NCBI GenBank assembly: GCA_039191215.1 | Contig: JBCCXT010000017.1 | Location: forward strand, 1 to 64,000 | From: HKCCE3408 sp039191215 | GTDB taxonomy: Bacteria > Pseudomonadota > Alphaproteobacteria > Rhodobacterales > Rhodobacteraceae | Reading direction: 5' to 3' | DNA length: 64,000 nucleotides | Shown here: one piece after another, positions 17,950 to 26,430 of the stretch | Position numbering within the stretch: the stretch's first letter is position 1 | Layout: every line of letters starts with the position of its first letter | Translations under genes and position numbers: made by a program | The notes under the pieces: generated by a model | What the model was told of the DNA's origin: nothing | Databases searched by the model: none | Seen by the model: the letters and a program-made list of their open reading frames with translations, nothing else

Positions 17950-18507
17950 TCAGGCTTTGACAAACCTGCTGCCCAAAGCGGAGAGATGGTCATCGACCAG
18001 CGCCAGCTCATCGCCGCTGAGCGGCTGGGTTCGGCCATAAATCGGCGCGTCGCGATCATCAAGGACCGGCGCGTCCCAGCCATCGGTTGTGGCCATGAAA
18101 TCGGCAACTCCGGCCTCTCCAAATTCGCGCAGAAATCCCTGCAGGACGGTGTCGAGATAGCTCAGCAGGATCGGGTGATCATCGCTGGCATCGCTGTCAT
18201 GTTCAGGACGCGTGCGATAAATCTGGGCAACTTGCGGGCCCGCATCGGCAGTAACATCGACCGGCAGGCGCAGATAGGCAGCCTCTCGCGCGTCCAGCGC
18301 AGCCCAATCATCGCCCGGAACAGCGGCGATCAGCCCGGCAATCTCGGTGTCAGGTGCTTCTGTAACGGTCAAAAATGCCAAGCGACGAAGCTTGGTTTTG
18401 CGCCATTGTCGACGCCAGCCACGCACACGCGCCCGCTGCGCCTGCGGATAGTCATGTGTGGCACGGTTCACGAGGCTGCCATAGCCGAAGAAAAATGGAG
18501 CTGTCAT
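17950..18507 (-). CDS. Gamma-glutamylcyclotransferase-like protein
   Basis: A 185-residue protein of the GGCT/AIG2-like fold, beginning FFFGYGSLVNRAT, the substrate-binding YGSL motif. Such enzymes release 5-oxoproline from gamma-glutamyl compounds, for example glutathione in the ChaC branch. A likely catalytic acid lies in the L-D-A-R-E-A-A-Y-L-R segment, where a Glu is conserved in the fold. The remaining sequence (VDVTADAGPQVAQIYRTRPEH) is less typical, so the exact substrate is unclear. It is convergent with the MATE gene, only 11 bases from its stop, and divergent from the intradiol-dioxygenase-like gene. Confidence 0.78.
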   Translation of the reverse strand: MTAPFFFGYGSLVNRATHDYPQAQRARVRGWRRQWRKTKLRRLAFLTVTEAPDTEIAGLIAAVPGDDWAALDAREAAYLRLPVDVTADAGPQVAQIYRTRPEHDSDASDDHPILLSYLDTVLQGFLREFGEAGVADFMATTDGWDAPVLDDRDAPIYGRTQPLSGDELALVDDHLSALGSRFVKA

Positions 18508-18778
18508 GCCCGCGTCATGCCGCGAAGAGTGGCGCGCTTCAAGGGCCCATTGCCGCCATAAGTGGGTGCAAACCGGCCCACCATCTGGGCGCTCCGCGCC
18601 GCCGTGCGTGAGATCCCTGATAGCTTAGGCCGTCGCAAGGGCAGTTTTCACGAAATCGTTGGAATACGCCTTGCAAGCGGGCATTGGGCAGCCCCGGCAT
18701 CGATGTTATCTTATGCCCCACCAACCCGCGGCATTTCGTCGAAAGCCGGCCTGGATGGAATGGATAGGAGAAGCGCCT

Positions 18779-19267
18779 ATGAAACCCGATTTTCTTGACC
18801 GCCGCGCCGTCCTTTATGGCGGTGCTGCCCTTTTGGCAGTTTCGAGCCCGGCTATGTTGGCGCCAGCACGCGCCCAAGGGATAGCCCCGACGGCGACCAT
18901 GCGCGGTGGCTCAAACAACTATCTACCCGGCGCCCCAATCGTCGACAGGATCGGCGGTGGCGGGTTTTGGATGAGCGGCACTGTCCGCCGGGCGGGTGAC
19001 GGCGCGCCCTTAGCCGGTCAGCGCATTCAGATTTGGGCGCATACAACCGAAGGCCATGAGCGCGATGCGCATAGCCACGGCGCGACCCTGACCGATGCCC
19101 AAGGCGTGTTTCGTCTGGAAATGCCGCAGATCGTCCCGGCCTTTGGCCAGGCGCATGGCCATCTCGCCTATGACAGCGCCGATTTTCAGACCGTTTTTCT
19201 GCGCCCGGTGATGGCCAGTTCGCGCGACACTAGTCTGGAGGCGCATTTCGTCCTGCAGCCTGCCTGA
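18779..19267 (+). CDS. Exported intradiol-dioxygenase-like protein
   Basis: A 162-residue protein with a twin-arginine-type signal (DRRAVLYGGAALLAVSSPAML, cleavage near ARAQ) and a beta-sandwich segment like intradiol ring-cleavage dioxygenases: SGTVRRAGDGAPLAGQRIQIW, then TLTDAQGVFRLEMP and a final H-G-H-L-A-Y. In true enzymes two Tyr and two His bind Fe(III); here the His-containing strand is visible but the canonical G-x-Y ligand after the I-W strand is not (it reads TTEGHERDAHS). It may therefore bind metal differently or not be a dioxygenase. TAGGAG precedes the ATG. The ferric-reductase-like membrane gene follows at once, suggesting a functional pair. Confidence 0.72.
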   Translation: MKPDFLDRRAVLYGGAALLAVSSPAMLAPARAQGIAPTATMRGGSNNYLPGAPIVDRIGGGGFWMSGTVRRAGDGAPLAGQRIQIWAHTTEGHERDAHSHGATLTDAQGVFRLEMPQIVPAFGQAHGHLAYDSADFQTVFLRPVMASSRDTSLEAHFVLQPA

Positions 19268-19293
19268 TCCTGTTGAGGGCGAGAACGCGTGGC

Positions 19294-19914
19294 ATGCGGC
19301 TGGTCCGCGCGGCGCTAATCTGGGGCGGTTTGGTCCTGGCGCTTGCGGTCCCGATCACGGCGGCGGCGCTGAGCCCGCTTCTTGCCTGGCGAGACCCGAT
19401 CTATATCCTGGCCGGTTTTGCGGGGATCGTGGCACTTGCTCTTTTGCTTATGCAACCATTGCTGGCGACAGGCGCGCTGCCGGGTTTGCCGATGCGGCGC
19501 AGCAGGCAGGTACACACTTGGGTCGGCATTGGCCTTTTGGTCGCCGTGATTGTGCATGTTGCGGGGCTTTGGGTCACCAGCCCACCCGATGTCGTCGATG
19601 CGCTGCTTTTCGTTTCTCCGACCCCTTTTTCGGTCTGGGGCGTGCTGGCGATGTGGGCCGTTTTTGCTGCCGGAACGCTGGCTGCGCTGCGCGCCAGGCT
19701 GCGGATACGGCCCAAGCTCTGGCGCGGCCTGCATCTGTCTCTGGCCGTTGTGGTCGTGCTGGGAACAATTGTGCATGCGGTTCTGATCGAGGGCGCGATG
19801 GAGCCTTTTACCAAGCTGGCGCTCTGCGGCTTGGTCGTGGTCGCGATGCTGAAGCCCGCCCACGACATCTGGCGCCGCGGCAAAAACAGGCGGAAGGGCC
19901 AAACGGCAGATTGA
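19294..19914 (+). CDS. Ferric-reductase-like transmembrane protein
   Basis: A 206-residue integral membrane protein with about six helices and the architecture of the ferric-reductase-like/YedZ haem-binding domain. Histidines placed to ligate haem are seen in QVHTWVGIGLLVAVIVHVAGLW and LWRGLHLSLAVVVVLGTIVHAVL, two per helix pair. It lacks any C-terminal flavin/NAD domain, so it would depend on a partner for electrons. The ATG at 19294 is preferred over an upstream TTG at 19273. It lies 27 bases behind the exported intradiol-dioxygenase-like gene; a periplasmic redox role for the pair is inference. Confidence 0.75.
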   Translation: MRLVRAALIWGGLVLALAVPITAAALSPLLAWRDPIYILAGFAGIVALALLLMQPLLATGALPGLPMRRSRQVHTWVGIGLLVAVIVHVAGLWVTSPPDVVDALLFVSPTPFSVWGVLAMWAVFAAGTLAALRARLRIRPKLWRGLHLSLAVVVVLGTIVHAVLIEGAMEPFTKLALCGLVVVAMLKPAHDIWRRGKNRRKGQTAD

Positions 19915-20008
19915 GGCGGCCAGACCTGCGGCCGCGAGTTAGGGGATCGTTTGCACGGCGATCAGAATCCGTCTTCCCCGATCACGCGCTCTGTGCTACG
20001 CCCGAAGA

Positions 20009-20162
20009 ACGCGCGAGGGAGACACTGGCCGCAAGGTCAGGGCCGAAGGAGCAACCGCCCCGGTAAACTCTCAGGCAAAGGGACCTGGCGCGTGCACAAG
20101 GTCTGGAGAGAGAGGTTTGCGCCTCCGCCGAAGGGATAGCGATCTCAGGCGAAAGGACAGAC
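20009..20162 (+). promoter_or_regulatory. Tandem glycine riboswitch upstream of gcvT
   Basis: Two glycine aptamers in series precede gcvT. Aptamer 1 is closed by ACGCGC (20009-20014) pairing with GCGCGT (20088-20093) and contains the family core AGGGAGAC, GGCCGAAGGAGCAA and CTCTCAGGCAAA-GGAC. Aptamer 2 is closed by GTCTG (20101-20105) with CAGAC (20158-20162) and repeats the core as GGAGAGAG, CGCCGAAGGGATAG and TCTCAGGCGAAAGGAC. Tandem glycine riboswitches normally switch on the glycine cleavage genes when glycine is plentiful. About 65 bases separate it from the gcvT ATG. Confidence 0.95.
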
Positions 20163-20226
20163 GGGGCATCAAGGCTACACGCCGGGCGTGTGGCGTGTTG
20201 ATGGCCGGATGTACCGGGGGATGTAG

Positions 20227-21336
20227 ATGACAGAACGCTCAGAGCTAAGCACGCTGCCGCTGGCCGGATTGCACGCCGAATGGGGGGCAAAATTTGTGCC
20301 TTTCGCCGGTTGGTCGATGCCGGTGCAATACGCCAAGGGCGTGATGGCAGAGCATCTATGGTGCCGCGAAAAGGCCGGGCTATTCGATGTCAGCCACATG
20401 GGCCAAGTGCGCCTGCCCGCCGGCGCAGATGCGGCGCTTGAAACGCTAGTGCCCGCGGACGTGTTGGATCTGCCCGCCGGGCGGCAGCGTTATGGCCTGT
20501 TCACAAATGACGCCGGTGGTGTGTTGGACGATCTGATGATTGCGCGCCACAATTTTGGCCTTCTGCTGGTCGTGAATGCGGCCAGGGCAGCGGCCGATAT
20601 TGACCATCTGAAGGCGCATATCAAAGGCGTGGCGCCGCTGGCGGAGCGCGCGCTATTGGCCTTGCAGGGACCTATGGCGGCATCAGTTTTGGGCAGCCTG
20701 ATCCCGGCAGCACCCGACATGCGTTTCATGGATGTCGCCGCTATGGCCTGGGACGGAGCGGAGCTGTGGCTGTCGCGGTCGGGCTATACCGGTGAGGATG
20801 GCTTTGAGATCTCGGTGCCGATGGCGAAAGCAAGTGATTTCGCGCAAGCGCTGATGGCGGATCCACGTGTGGCGCCCATCGGCTTAGGCGCGCGCGATTC
20901 GCTGCGCCTTGAAGCGGGGTTGCCGCTTTATGGCCAGGACCTGTCGACTGAAATCACCCCAGTTGAGGCGGGTCTTAATTGGGCCATATCGAAAGCCCGG
21001 CGCCGCGGTGGTGCCCGCCCGGGTGGATTCCCCGGCGCCGACACCATCCTTGATCAAGTGCTTTTTGGCGCGCCGCGCCGCCGTGTGGGTTTGCGCCCCC
21101 AGGGCCGGGCGCCGATGCGCGCTGGCACCGTTCTGTTTGACGACGCCGCAGGCGGCCAAGAGATCGGCCAGGTCACTTCTGGCGGTTTCGGGCCAAGTGT
21201 CGGCGCGCCGATCGCTCTTGGATTGGTGGAATCCAATGTCACAAGCGATACGCTGATCTGGGGCGAAGTGCGCGGCAATAGATTGCCTGTGGACGAAGTC
21301 CGCCCGCCTTTTGTGACCAAAGACTACAAGCGCTAG
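20227..21336 (+). CDS. gcvT: Glycine cleavage system T protein (aminomethyltransferase)
   Basis: A 369-residue folate-dependent aminomethyltransferase that takes the methylamine group from lipoylated GcvH and forms 5,10-methylene-tetrahydrofolate and ammonia. The N-terminal LHAEWGAKFVPFAGWSMPVQY and the FDVSHMGQ motif, and the later SRSGYTGEDGFEISVP and LGARDSLRLEAGLPLYGQD segments with the catalytic Asp and folate-contact residues, are intact. It is the first gene of a gcvT-gcvH-gcvP operon controlled by the riboswitch just upstream. Length is standard. Secure. Confidence 0.96.
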   Translation: MTERSELSTLPLAGLHAEWGAKFVPFAGWSMPVQYAKGVMAEHLWCREKAGLFDVSHMGQVRLPAGADAALETLVPADVLDLPAGRQRYGLFTNDAGGVLDDLMIARHNFGLLLVVNAARAAADIDHLKAHIKGVAPLAERALLALQGPMAASVLGSLIPAAPDMRFMDVAAMAWDGAELWLSRSGYTGEDGFEISVPMAKASDFAQALMADPRVAPIGLGARDSLRLEAGLPLYGQDLSTEITPVEAGLNWAISKARRRGGARPGGFPGADTILDQVLFGAPRRRVGLRPQGRAPMRAGTVLFDDAAGGQEIGQVTSGGFGPSVGAPIALGLVESNVTSDTLIWGEVRGNRLPVDEVRPPFVTKDYKR

Positions 21337-21346
21337 GGAGTATGGG

Positions 21347-21709
21347 ATGAGATTTACCGAAGAGCATGAATGGCTCCGCGTCGAAGACGATCTGGTTGTC
21401 GTAGGTATTACCGAGCACGCCGCAAATGAGCTGGGTGACGTGGTGTTTATCGAGCTGCCCGAAGAGGGCGATGAGATCACAAAAGACGACGAAGTTGTTG
21501 TCATCGAAAGCGTGAAGGCGGCCTCGGAAATCCTGGCGCCGATCGACGGGGAGATCGTGGAGGTCAATAGCGCAATCGTCGATAATCCTGGCATGGTCAA
21601 TGACGACCCGCAGGGCGAGGCATGGTTTTTCAAGCTTCGTGTCGCCGATCTCAGCGCAATTGACGAATACATGGATGAGGCGGCTTACAAAGATCTCATC
21701 GCGGATTAG
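21347..21709 (+). CDS. gcvH: Glycine cleavage system H protein
   Basis: A 120-residue lipoyl carrier protein that shuttles the aminomethyl group between GcvP and GcvT and delivers electrons to the L protein. The lipoylated lysine lies in V-V-I-E-S-V-K-A-A-S, about residue 63, followed by the usual EILAPIDGEIVEVN. It starts MRFTEEHEWLRVEDD, typical of the family. The ATG is preceded by GGGAG and lies 10 bases after the gcvT stop. Secure. Confidence 0.97.
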   Translation: MRFTEEHEWLRVEDDLVVVGITEHAANELGDVVFIELPEEGDEITKDDEVVVIESVKAASEILAPIDGEIVEVNSAIVDNPGMVNDDPQGEAWFFKLRVADLSAIDEYMDEAAYKDLIAD

Positions 21710-21773
21710 CGCACGCGGCGCGGGGTGCGCTGTTGACCATGCAGACCAAATCTCAAGGGGGAGAACGACCCAC

Positions 21774-24608
21774 ATGCCCTGGACCGTGACCAAGTATGAC
21801 CCAACCGATTTCGCCAATCGTCGTCATATTGGCCCCTCACCCGATGAGATGGCCGACATGCTGCGCGTTGTTGGTGCGCCAAGCCTGGATGGGCTCATTG
21901 ACGAAACCGTGCCGGACAACATTCGGCAGGGCAGCGCGCTTGACTGGGCGCCGATGTCGGAGGCTGAACTGATCCAGCATATGGCCGATATTGCCGCCAA
22001 AAACCGGATCATGACGCCAATGATCGGCCAGGGTTACTATGGCACGCACACGCCTCCTGCGATCCAGCGCAATGTGTTGGAAAACCCCGCTTGGTACACA
22101 GCCTACACGCCCTATCAGCCCGAGATCAGCCAGGGCCGTCTGGAAGCTTTGCTAAATTTCCAAACCATGGTCGCCGATCTGACGGGGTTGGAAATTGCCA
22201 ATGCGTCGCTGCTTGATGAAGCGACAGCATCAGCCGAAGCGATGGTCATGGCCGAGCGCGTTGCCAAATCCAAAGCGCAGGGCTTTTTTGTCGATGAAAA
22301 CTGCCACCCGCAGACCATTGCTGTGATCGAAACGCGGGCCGCACCTTTGGGCATTGACGTCATCGTCGGCGCGCCAGAGACGCTTGAGCCGGGGGCGGTT
22401 TTTGGCGCCATCTTCCAGTATCCGGGCACCTATGGTGGCCTTAGTGATCCCACCGATGCGATCGCGGCCCTGCATGCCGAAAAGGCCATCGCGATCGTGG
22501 CCACGGATCTTCTGGCCCTGACATTGGTGAAAGAGCCCGGCGCGATGGGCGCCGATATCGCCGTGGGATCAGCGCAGCGGTTTGGTGTGCCACTGGGTTA
22601 TGGGGGACCGCATGCCGCTTTCATGGCCGCGCGGGAGACCTATAAGCGGGCGCTTCCGGGTCGTCTTGTCGGGGTGTCGATCGACAGTCACGGCCATGCC
22701 GCCTATCGTCTGTCGCTGCAGACACGCGAACAGCATATCCGGCGTGAGAAGGCGACGTCGAATGTCTGTACAGCCCAGGCGCTGCTGGCTGTGATGGCCT
22801 CTTTTTACGCCGTCTTTCATGGCCCCAAAGGACTGCGCGCCATTGCGGAACGCGTGCACCTGAATGCCGCGCGGTTGGCGGTTTCGCTCGAGGCCGGTGG
22901 CTACGCGCCAGAGGCGGGTGCCTTTTTTGACACGATGACGGTCAAAGTCGGCGCCAAGCAGAGCCGGATCATGGCCGCGGCTGTCGCGCGTGGCATCAAT
23001 CTGCGCGATGTCGGCCAGGATCGGATTGGGATCAGCGTGGACGAGACCACCACGGAGGCGCATCTTGCCGCGGTCGCGCGCGCGTTTGGCGTTTTGCTGG
23101 TTGGGCCGCAGAACTTGCCAGCCATTCCGGACGCGCTTTTGCGTCGGTCTGATTATCTCAGCCATCCGATTTTCCACATGAACCGGGCTGAAAGCGAGAT
23201 GATGCGCTATATGCGCCGGCTTTCGGATCGCGACCTGGCCCTTGATCGGGCGATGATCCCGTTGGGCTCTTGCACGATGAAGCTAAACGCCGCGGCTGAG
23301 ATGATGCCGGTGACATGGCCCGGCTTTGGCGCGCTGCATCCCTTCGCGCCCGCCGATCAGGCCGAAGGCTACGCCGAGATGCTGGAGGAATTGACAGCGC
23401 GTCTCTGTGAGATCACCGGATATGACGCGATGTCGATGCAGCCCAATTCCGGCGCGCAGGGAGAGTATGCGGGCCTTTTGACAATTGCCGCCTATCACCG
23501 CGCCAATGGCGAGGATCGCGATATCTGTCTGATCCCGGTATCCGCCCATGGGACAAACCCCGCCAGCGCAATGATGGCCGGTATGAAGGTGGTTGTGGTG
23601 AAGGTCGCAGATAACGGCGACATCGATGTCGAGGATTTCAGGGCCAAGGCCGACGAGGCCGGCGATCGGCTTGCCGCTTGTATGATCACCTATCCGTCGA
23701 CCCACGGCGTCTTTGAGGCAACGGTGCGCGAGATCTGCGAGATCACCCATGCCCAAGGCGGCCAAGTTTATCTTGATGGCGCCAATCTCAATGCGATGGT
23801 TGGGCTCACCAAGCCCGGCGAGATCGGCGCGGATGTCAGCCACCTCAACCTGCACAAAACCTTTTGCATCCCGCATGGTGGCGGCGGGCCCGGTATGGGG
23901 CCGATCGGCGTGCGCGCCCATTTGGCACCCCATTTGCCCGGCCATCCCGAGACCGGCGGAAATGCCGGACCAGTGAGCGCGGCACCTTATGGATCAGCCT
24001 CAATCCTGCCGATCTCTTACGCTTATATTCGGCTGATGGGGGGCGCGGGTATCACGCAGGCCACGAAGGTTGCAATCCTGGCGGGCAACTATATCGCCAA
24101 GCGGCTCGAGGGCGCCTATTCGGTGCTCTACCGTGGCAATAAGGGCCGGGTGGCGCATGAGTGCATCATCGATACACGGCCTTTTGCTGCCCATGGCATA
24201 ACCGTGGACGATATCGCCAAACGGTTGATGGATTGCGGCTTTCATGCGCCCACAATGAGCTGGCCTGTTGCCGGAACACTTATGATTGAGCCGACTGAGA
24301 GCGAGACCAAGGCCGAGCTGGACCGTTTCTGCGATGCCATGCTGGCGATCCGCGCAGAGATTGAAGACGTGGCGGAGGGCCGGATCGATGCAGAGAACAA
24401 CCCGTTGAAGAACGCGCCGCACACGATGGAGGACCTGACACGTGACTGGCACCGGCCCTATAGCCGTGATCAGGCCTGCTTCCCGCCCGGCGCTTTCCGC
24501 GTTGACAAATACTGGCCGCCGGTTAATCGCATCGACAACGCCCATGGTGACCGGCATCTGATCTGCACCTGCCCACCGCTGGAAAGTTATAGCGAGGCGG
24601 CGGAGTAA
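21774..24608 (+). CDS. gcvP: Glycine dehydrogenase (decarboxylating), P protein
   Basis: A 944-residue single-chain PLP enzyme that decarboxylates glycine and passes the aminomethyl group to GcvH. Fused N- and C-halves correspond to the two subunits found separately in some bacteria. The PLP lysine is in H-L-N-L-H-K-T-F-C-I-P-H-G-G-G-G-P-G, and the N-terminal FANRRHIGP start is typical. Start at 21774 has GGGGGAG upstream; longer frames would run into gcvH. The lipoamide dehydrogenase (L protein) gene is not in the window. It completes the riboswitch-controlled operon. Secure. Confidence 0.97.
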   Translation: MPWTVTKYDPTDFANRRHIGPSPDEMADMLRVVGAPSLDGLIDETVPDNIRQGSALDWAPMSEAELIQHMADIAAKNRIMTPMIGQGYYGTHTPPAIQRNVLENPAWYTAYTPYQPEISQGRLEALLNFQTMVADLTGLEIANASLLDEATASAEAMVMAERVAKSKAQGFFVDENCHPQTIAVIETRAAPLGIDVIVGAPETLEPGAVFGAIFQYPGTYGGLSDPTDAIAALHAEKAIAIVATDLLALTLVKEPGAMGADIAVGSAQRFGVPLGYGGPHAAFMAARETYKRALPGRLVGVSIDSHGHAAYRLSLQTREQHIRREKATSNVCTAQALLAVMASFYAVFHGPKGLRAIAERVHLNAARLAVSLEAGGYAPEAGAFFDTMTVKVGAKQSRIMAAAVARGINLRDVGQDRIGISVDETTTEAHLAAVARAFGVLLVGPQNLPAIPDALLRRSDYLSHPIFHMNRAESEMMRYMRRLSDRDLALDRAMIPLGSCTMKLNAAAEMMPVTWPGFGALHPFAPADQAEGYAEMLEELTARLCEITGYDAMSMQPNSGAQGEYAGLLTIAAYHRANGEDRDICLIPVSAHGTNPASAMMAGMKVVVVKVADNGDIDVEDFRAKADEAGDRLAACMITYPSTHGVFEATVREICEITHAQGGQVYLDGANLNAMVGLTKPGEIGADVSHLNLHKTFCIPHGGGGPGMGPIGVRAHLAPHLPGHPETGGNAGPVSAAPYGSASILPISYAYIRLMGGAGITQATKVAILAGNYIAKRLEGAYSVLYRGNKGRVAHECIIDTRPFAAHGITVDDIAKRLMDCGFHAPTMSWPVAGTLMIEPTESETKAELDRFCDAMLAIRAEIEDVAEGRIDAENNPLKNAPHTMEDLTRDWHRPYSRDQACFPPGAFRVDKYWPPVNRIDNAHGDRHLICTCPPLESYSEAAE

Positions 24609-24832
24609 ATATCCCAAGGCCTCAGATCGGCACGGATTGGCAACAGATGACAGCAGACCGCTCACAACGCCCAAGCCATTCGAGTTTTCCTCGAAAATGA
24701 GGGCCTAATGAGGGGTGCCTGACGGTGGCGCCACTAAGAACGCGGACGGAGTCGATCAAATTGCCTCCAGTATCAGAAGTTCGTATCAGGGCAATTCGAA
24801 GAAATCGCGCTGGGCTGCACGCCCTGCCTCAA

Positions 24833-25080
24833 TCAATGCCGCGGGCATCAGATACCGGCACCGGTGGAATGGACGCGATAGTGCACAGGAACGGATCATC
24901 GGGCGAGACGACACGGTCCACCAGCAGGGCGGAGGCGCGGGATAGGGCGATCTCGGTCAAACCGTCAACCGAAACCGGTGATCCTTCGTCCAGCCTTTCA
25001 AACACGGATCAGTCGCGATGTGCCACAATCGCCTCGGACCGCAGGTCCATATCGAGCTAGGGTTGCGCGTCCTGCGCATC
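24833..25080 (-). pseudogene. Possible decayed coding remnant
   Basis: The 667 bases between gcvP and the DUF898 gene (24609-25275) hold no intact gene. On the minus strand one frame still reads like protein with GC-rich third positions, for instance SVFERLDEGSPVSVDGLTEI and ALLVDRVVSPDDPF, but it is broken by in-frame stops near 25058, 25010 and 24834 and shows no start. I do not recognise the family. It may be a gene fragment in decay; chance is the alternative. The rest of the gap contains only a small hairpin near 24680 without a T-run. Confidence 0.3.
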
Positions 25081-25275
25081 CGCTTTTGCCCCGCCAACTA
25101 TTGCGATGAGTGAGTAAGTCATCGCGGCGATCGACAATTTGATCGATGCCGTCATCGGTTCACAAAGGCGCCTTATTTCCAGGTCAAAGCCAATTGCAGT
25201 GGGGTTTCCCCTACTTTCCCTTGCGTCACTGAGCCGCTAGGCCGATGACATTGATTAAACCGATGGGAGTTCGAA

Positions 25276-26427
25276 ATGGCATTTGCGCCCGGAACCGAGC
25301 AGACCTTTGATTTCCGCGGACGAGCGGGAGAGTGGTTTGGCATTTGGATCGTAAACCTGCTGCTTAGCATCGTGACGTTCGGCATCTATTCCGCTTGGGC
25401 CAAGGTGCGAAGGTTGAAGTATTTTTACAACAACAGCTACATGGATGGCCGCAATTTTGATTATCACGCCACCGGCTGGCAGATCCTCAAAGGGCGGCTC
25501 ATTTTCATCGCTGGCTATGTCGTTTTCTCTTTGATCGTGAGCTTGGCGCCTATTGTTGGGCTGATCCTGCTCATCGGGCTTGTGGCCCTTATCCCGTGGC
25601 TTTTGGTGCGTGCAATGATGTTTAACGCGCGCATGACCAGCTTTTCCAACGTGCGCTTCAACTTTGTGGGCACCTATGGCCGCTCCTTCTTGGTCTTCAT
25701 TTTGTTGCCGTTTGTGCTCTACCTCGCATTTGGGCTACTTGGTGGTCTGGCTTTTTTCATCACCGTGGAGCTTTTTCCCGAGGGAGGATTGCTTGTTGGT
25801 ATGGTTGCACTGGTTTTTGCGCCCGTTGCACTGGCCATTTATGATCGCGTGATCAAAGGCTTCTCGATCAACAACCATATGCTAGGGAATGCGGGCTTCA
25901 CGCTGGATATCTCCTTGCGGCCGTTTCTAATGGCCCAAATTGCAGCGCTTGCCTGGGTGATATTTGTGGGCGGCATCGGCATCATCGTAACCGGCTTCAG
26001 CGTGGATGCGTTTGTTCGCGCGATAGAGGGTCTAGAGCGCGGCGAAACCAGCGGCTTCGGTGTTATTGCGCTGTTTTACTTCCTGATCTTTTTCGCCATC
26101 ATTCCGGCTGCGTTCATCTACCAGGCCCTGATCCGCAATGCGGTCTACAACCATACATCGCTGAAAGGTGGACATCGGTTCCGTTCCGATATCAGCTGGT
26201 CCACCTATTGCTGGATCGCAGTTTCGAACTTTGTCATTGCCGTTTGCACGTTGGGCCTAATGCTGCCCTGGGCACAGATCCGGATGATGAAGTATCTTAG
26301 CGATCATACGCATGTAACGCCGGGCAGTTCGATGGATGACTTCATCGGTGACCAGGTAGCGGCCGGAAATGCAATCGGCGATGCCTATGGTGACTTTGAA
26401 GCTGTGGATATCGGCTTGCCTGTTTGA
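25276..26427 (+). CDS. DUF898 (YjgN) family membrane protein
   Basis: A 383-residue polytopic membrane protein of the YjgN/DUF898 family. It shows the family pattern of repeated blocks: FRGRAGEWFGIWIVNLLLSIVTFGIYSAWAKVRRLKYFYNN, with a second related block near the C-terminus (SWSTYCWIAVSNFVIAVCTLGLMLPWAQIRMMKY). About eight membrane segments are predicted. The family has no established biochemical function. It is followed after 3 bases by an M48 metalloprotease, a neighbour pairing that suggests the protease acts with, or on, this membrane protein; that is inference. The start has a weak GGGAG-like site. Confidence 0.85.
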   Translation: MAFAPGTEQTFDFRGRAGEWFGIWIVNLLLSIVTFGIYSAWAKVRRLKYFYNNSYMDGRNFDYHATGWQILKGRLIFIAGYVVFSLIVSLAPIVGLILLIGLVALIPWLLVRAMMFNARMTSFSNVRFNFVGTYGRSFLVFILLPFVLYLAFGLLGGLAFFITVELFPEGGLLVGMVALVFAPVALAIYDRVIKGFSINNHMLGNAGFTLDISLRPFLMAQIAALAWVIFVGGIGIIVTGFSVDAFVRAIEGLERGETSGFGVIALFYFLIFFAIIPAAFIYQALIRNAVYNHTSLKGGHRFRSDISWSTYCWIAVSNFVIAVCTLGLMLPWAQIRMMKYLSDHTHVTPGSSMDDFIGDQVAAGNAIGDAYGDFEAVDIGLPV

Positions 26428-26430
26428 TCT

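Noticed and set aside
24670..24700. Small TTCGAG/CTCGAA hairpin behind gcvP as terminator
   Set aside because: Only six base pairs, followed by A-rich rather than T-rich sequence on the coding strand, so it does not look like an intrinsic terminator.
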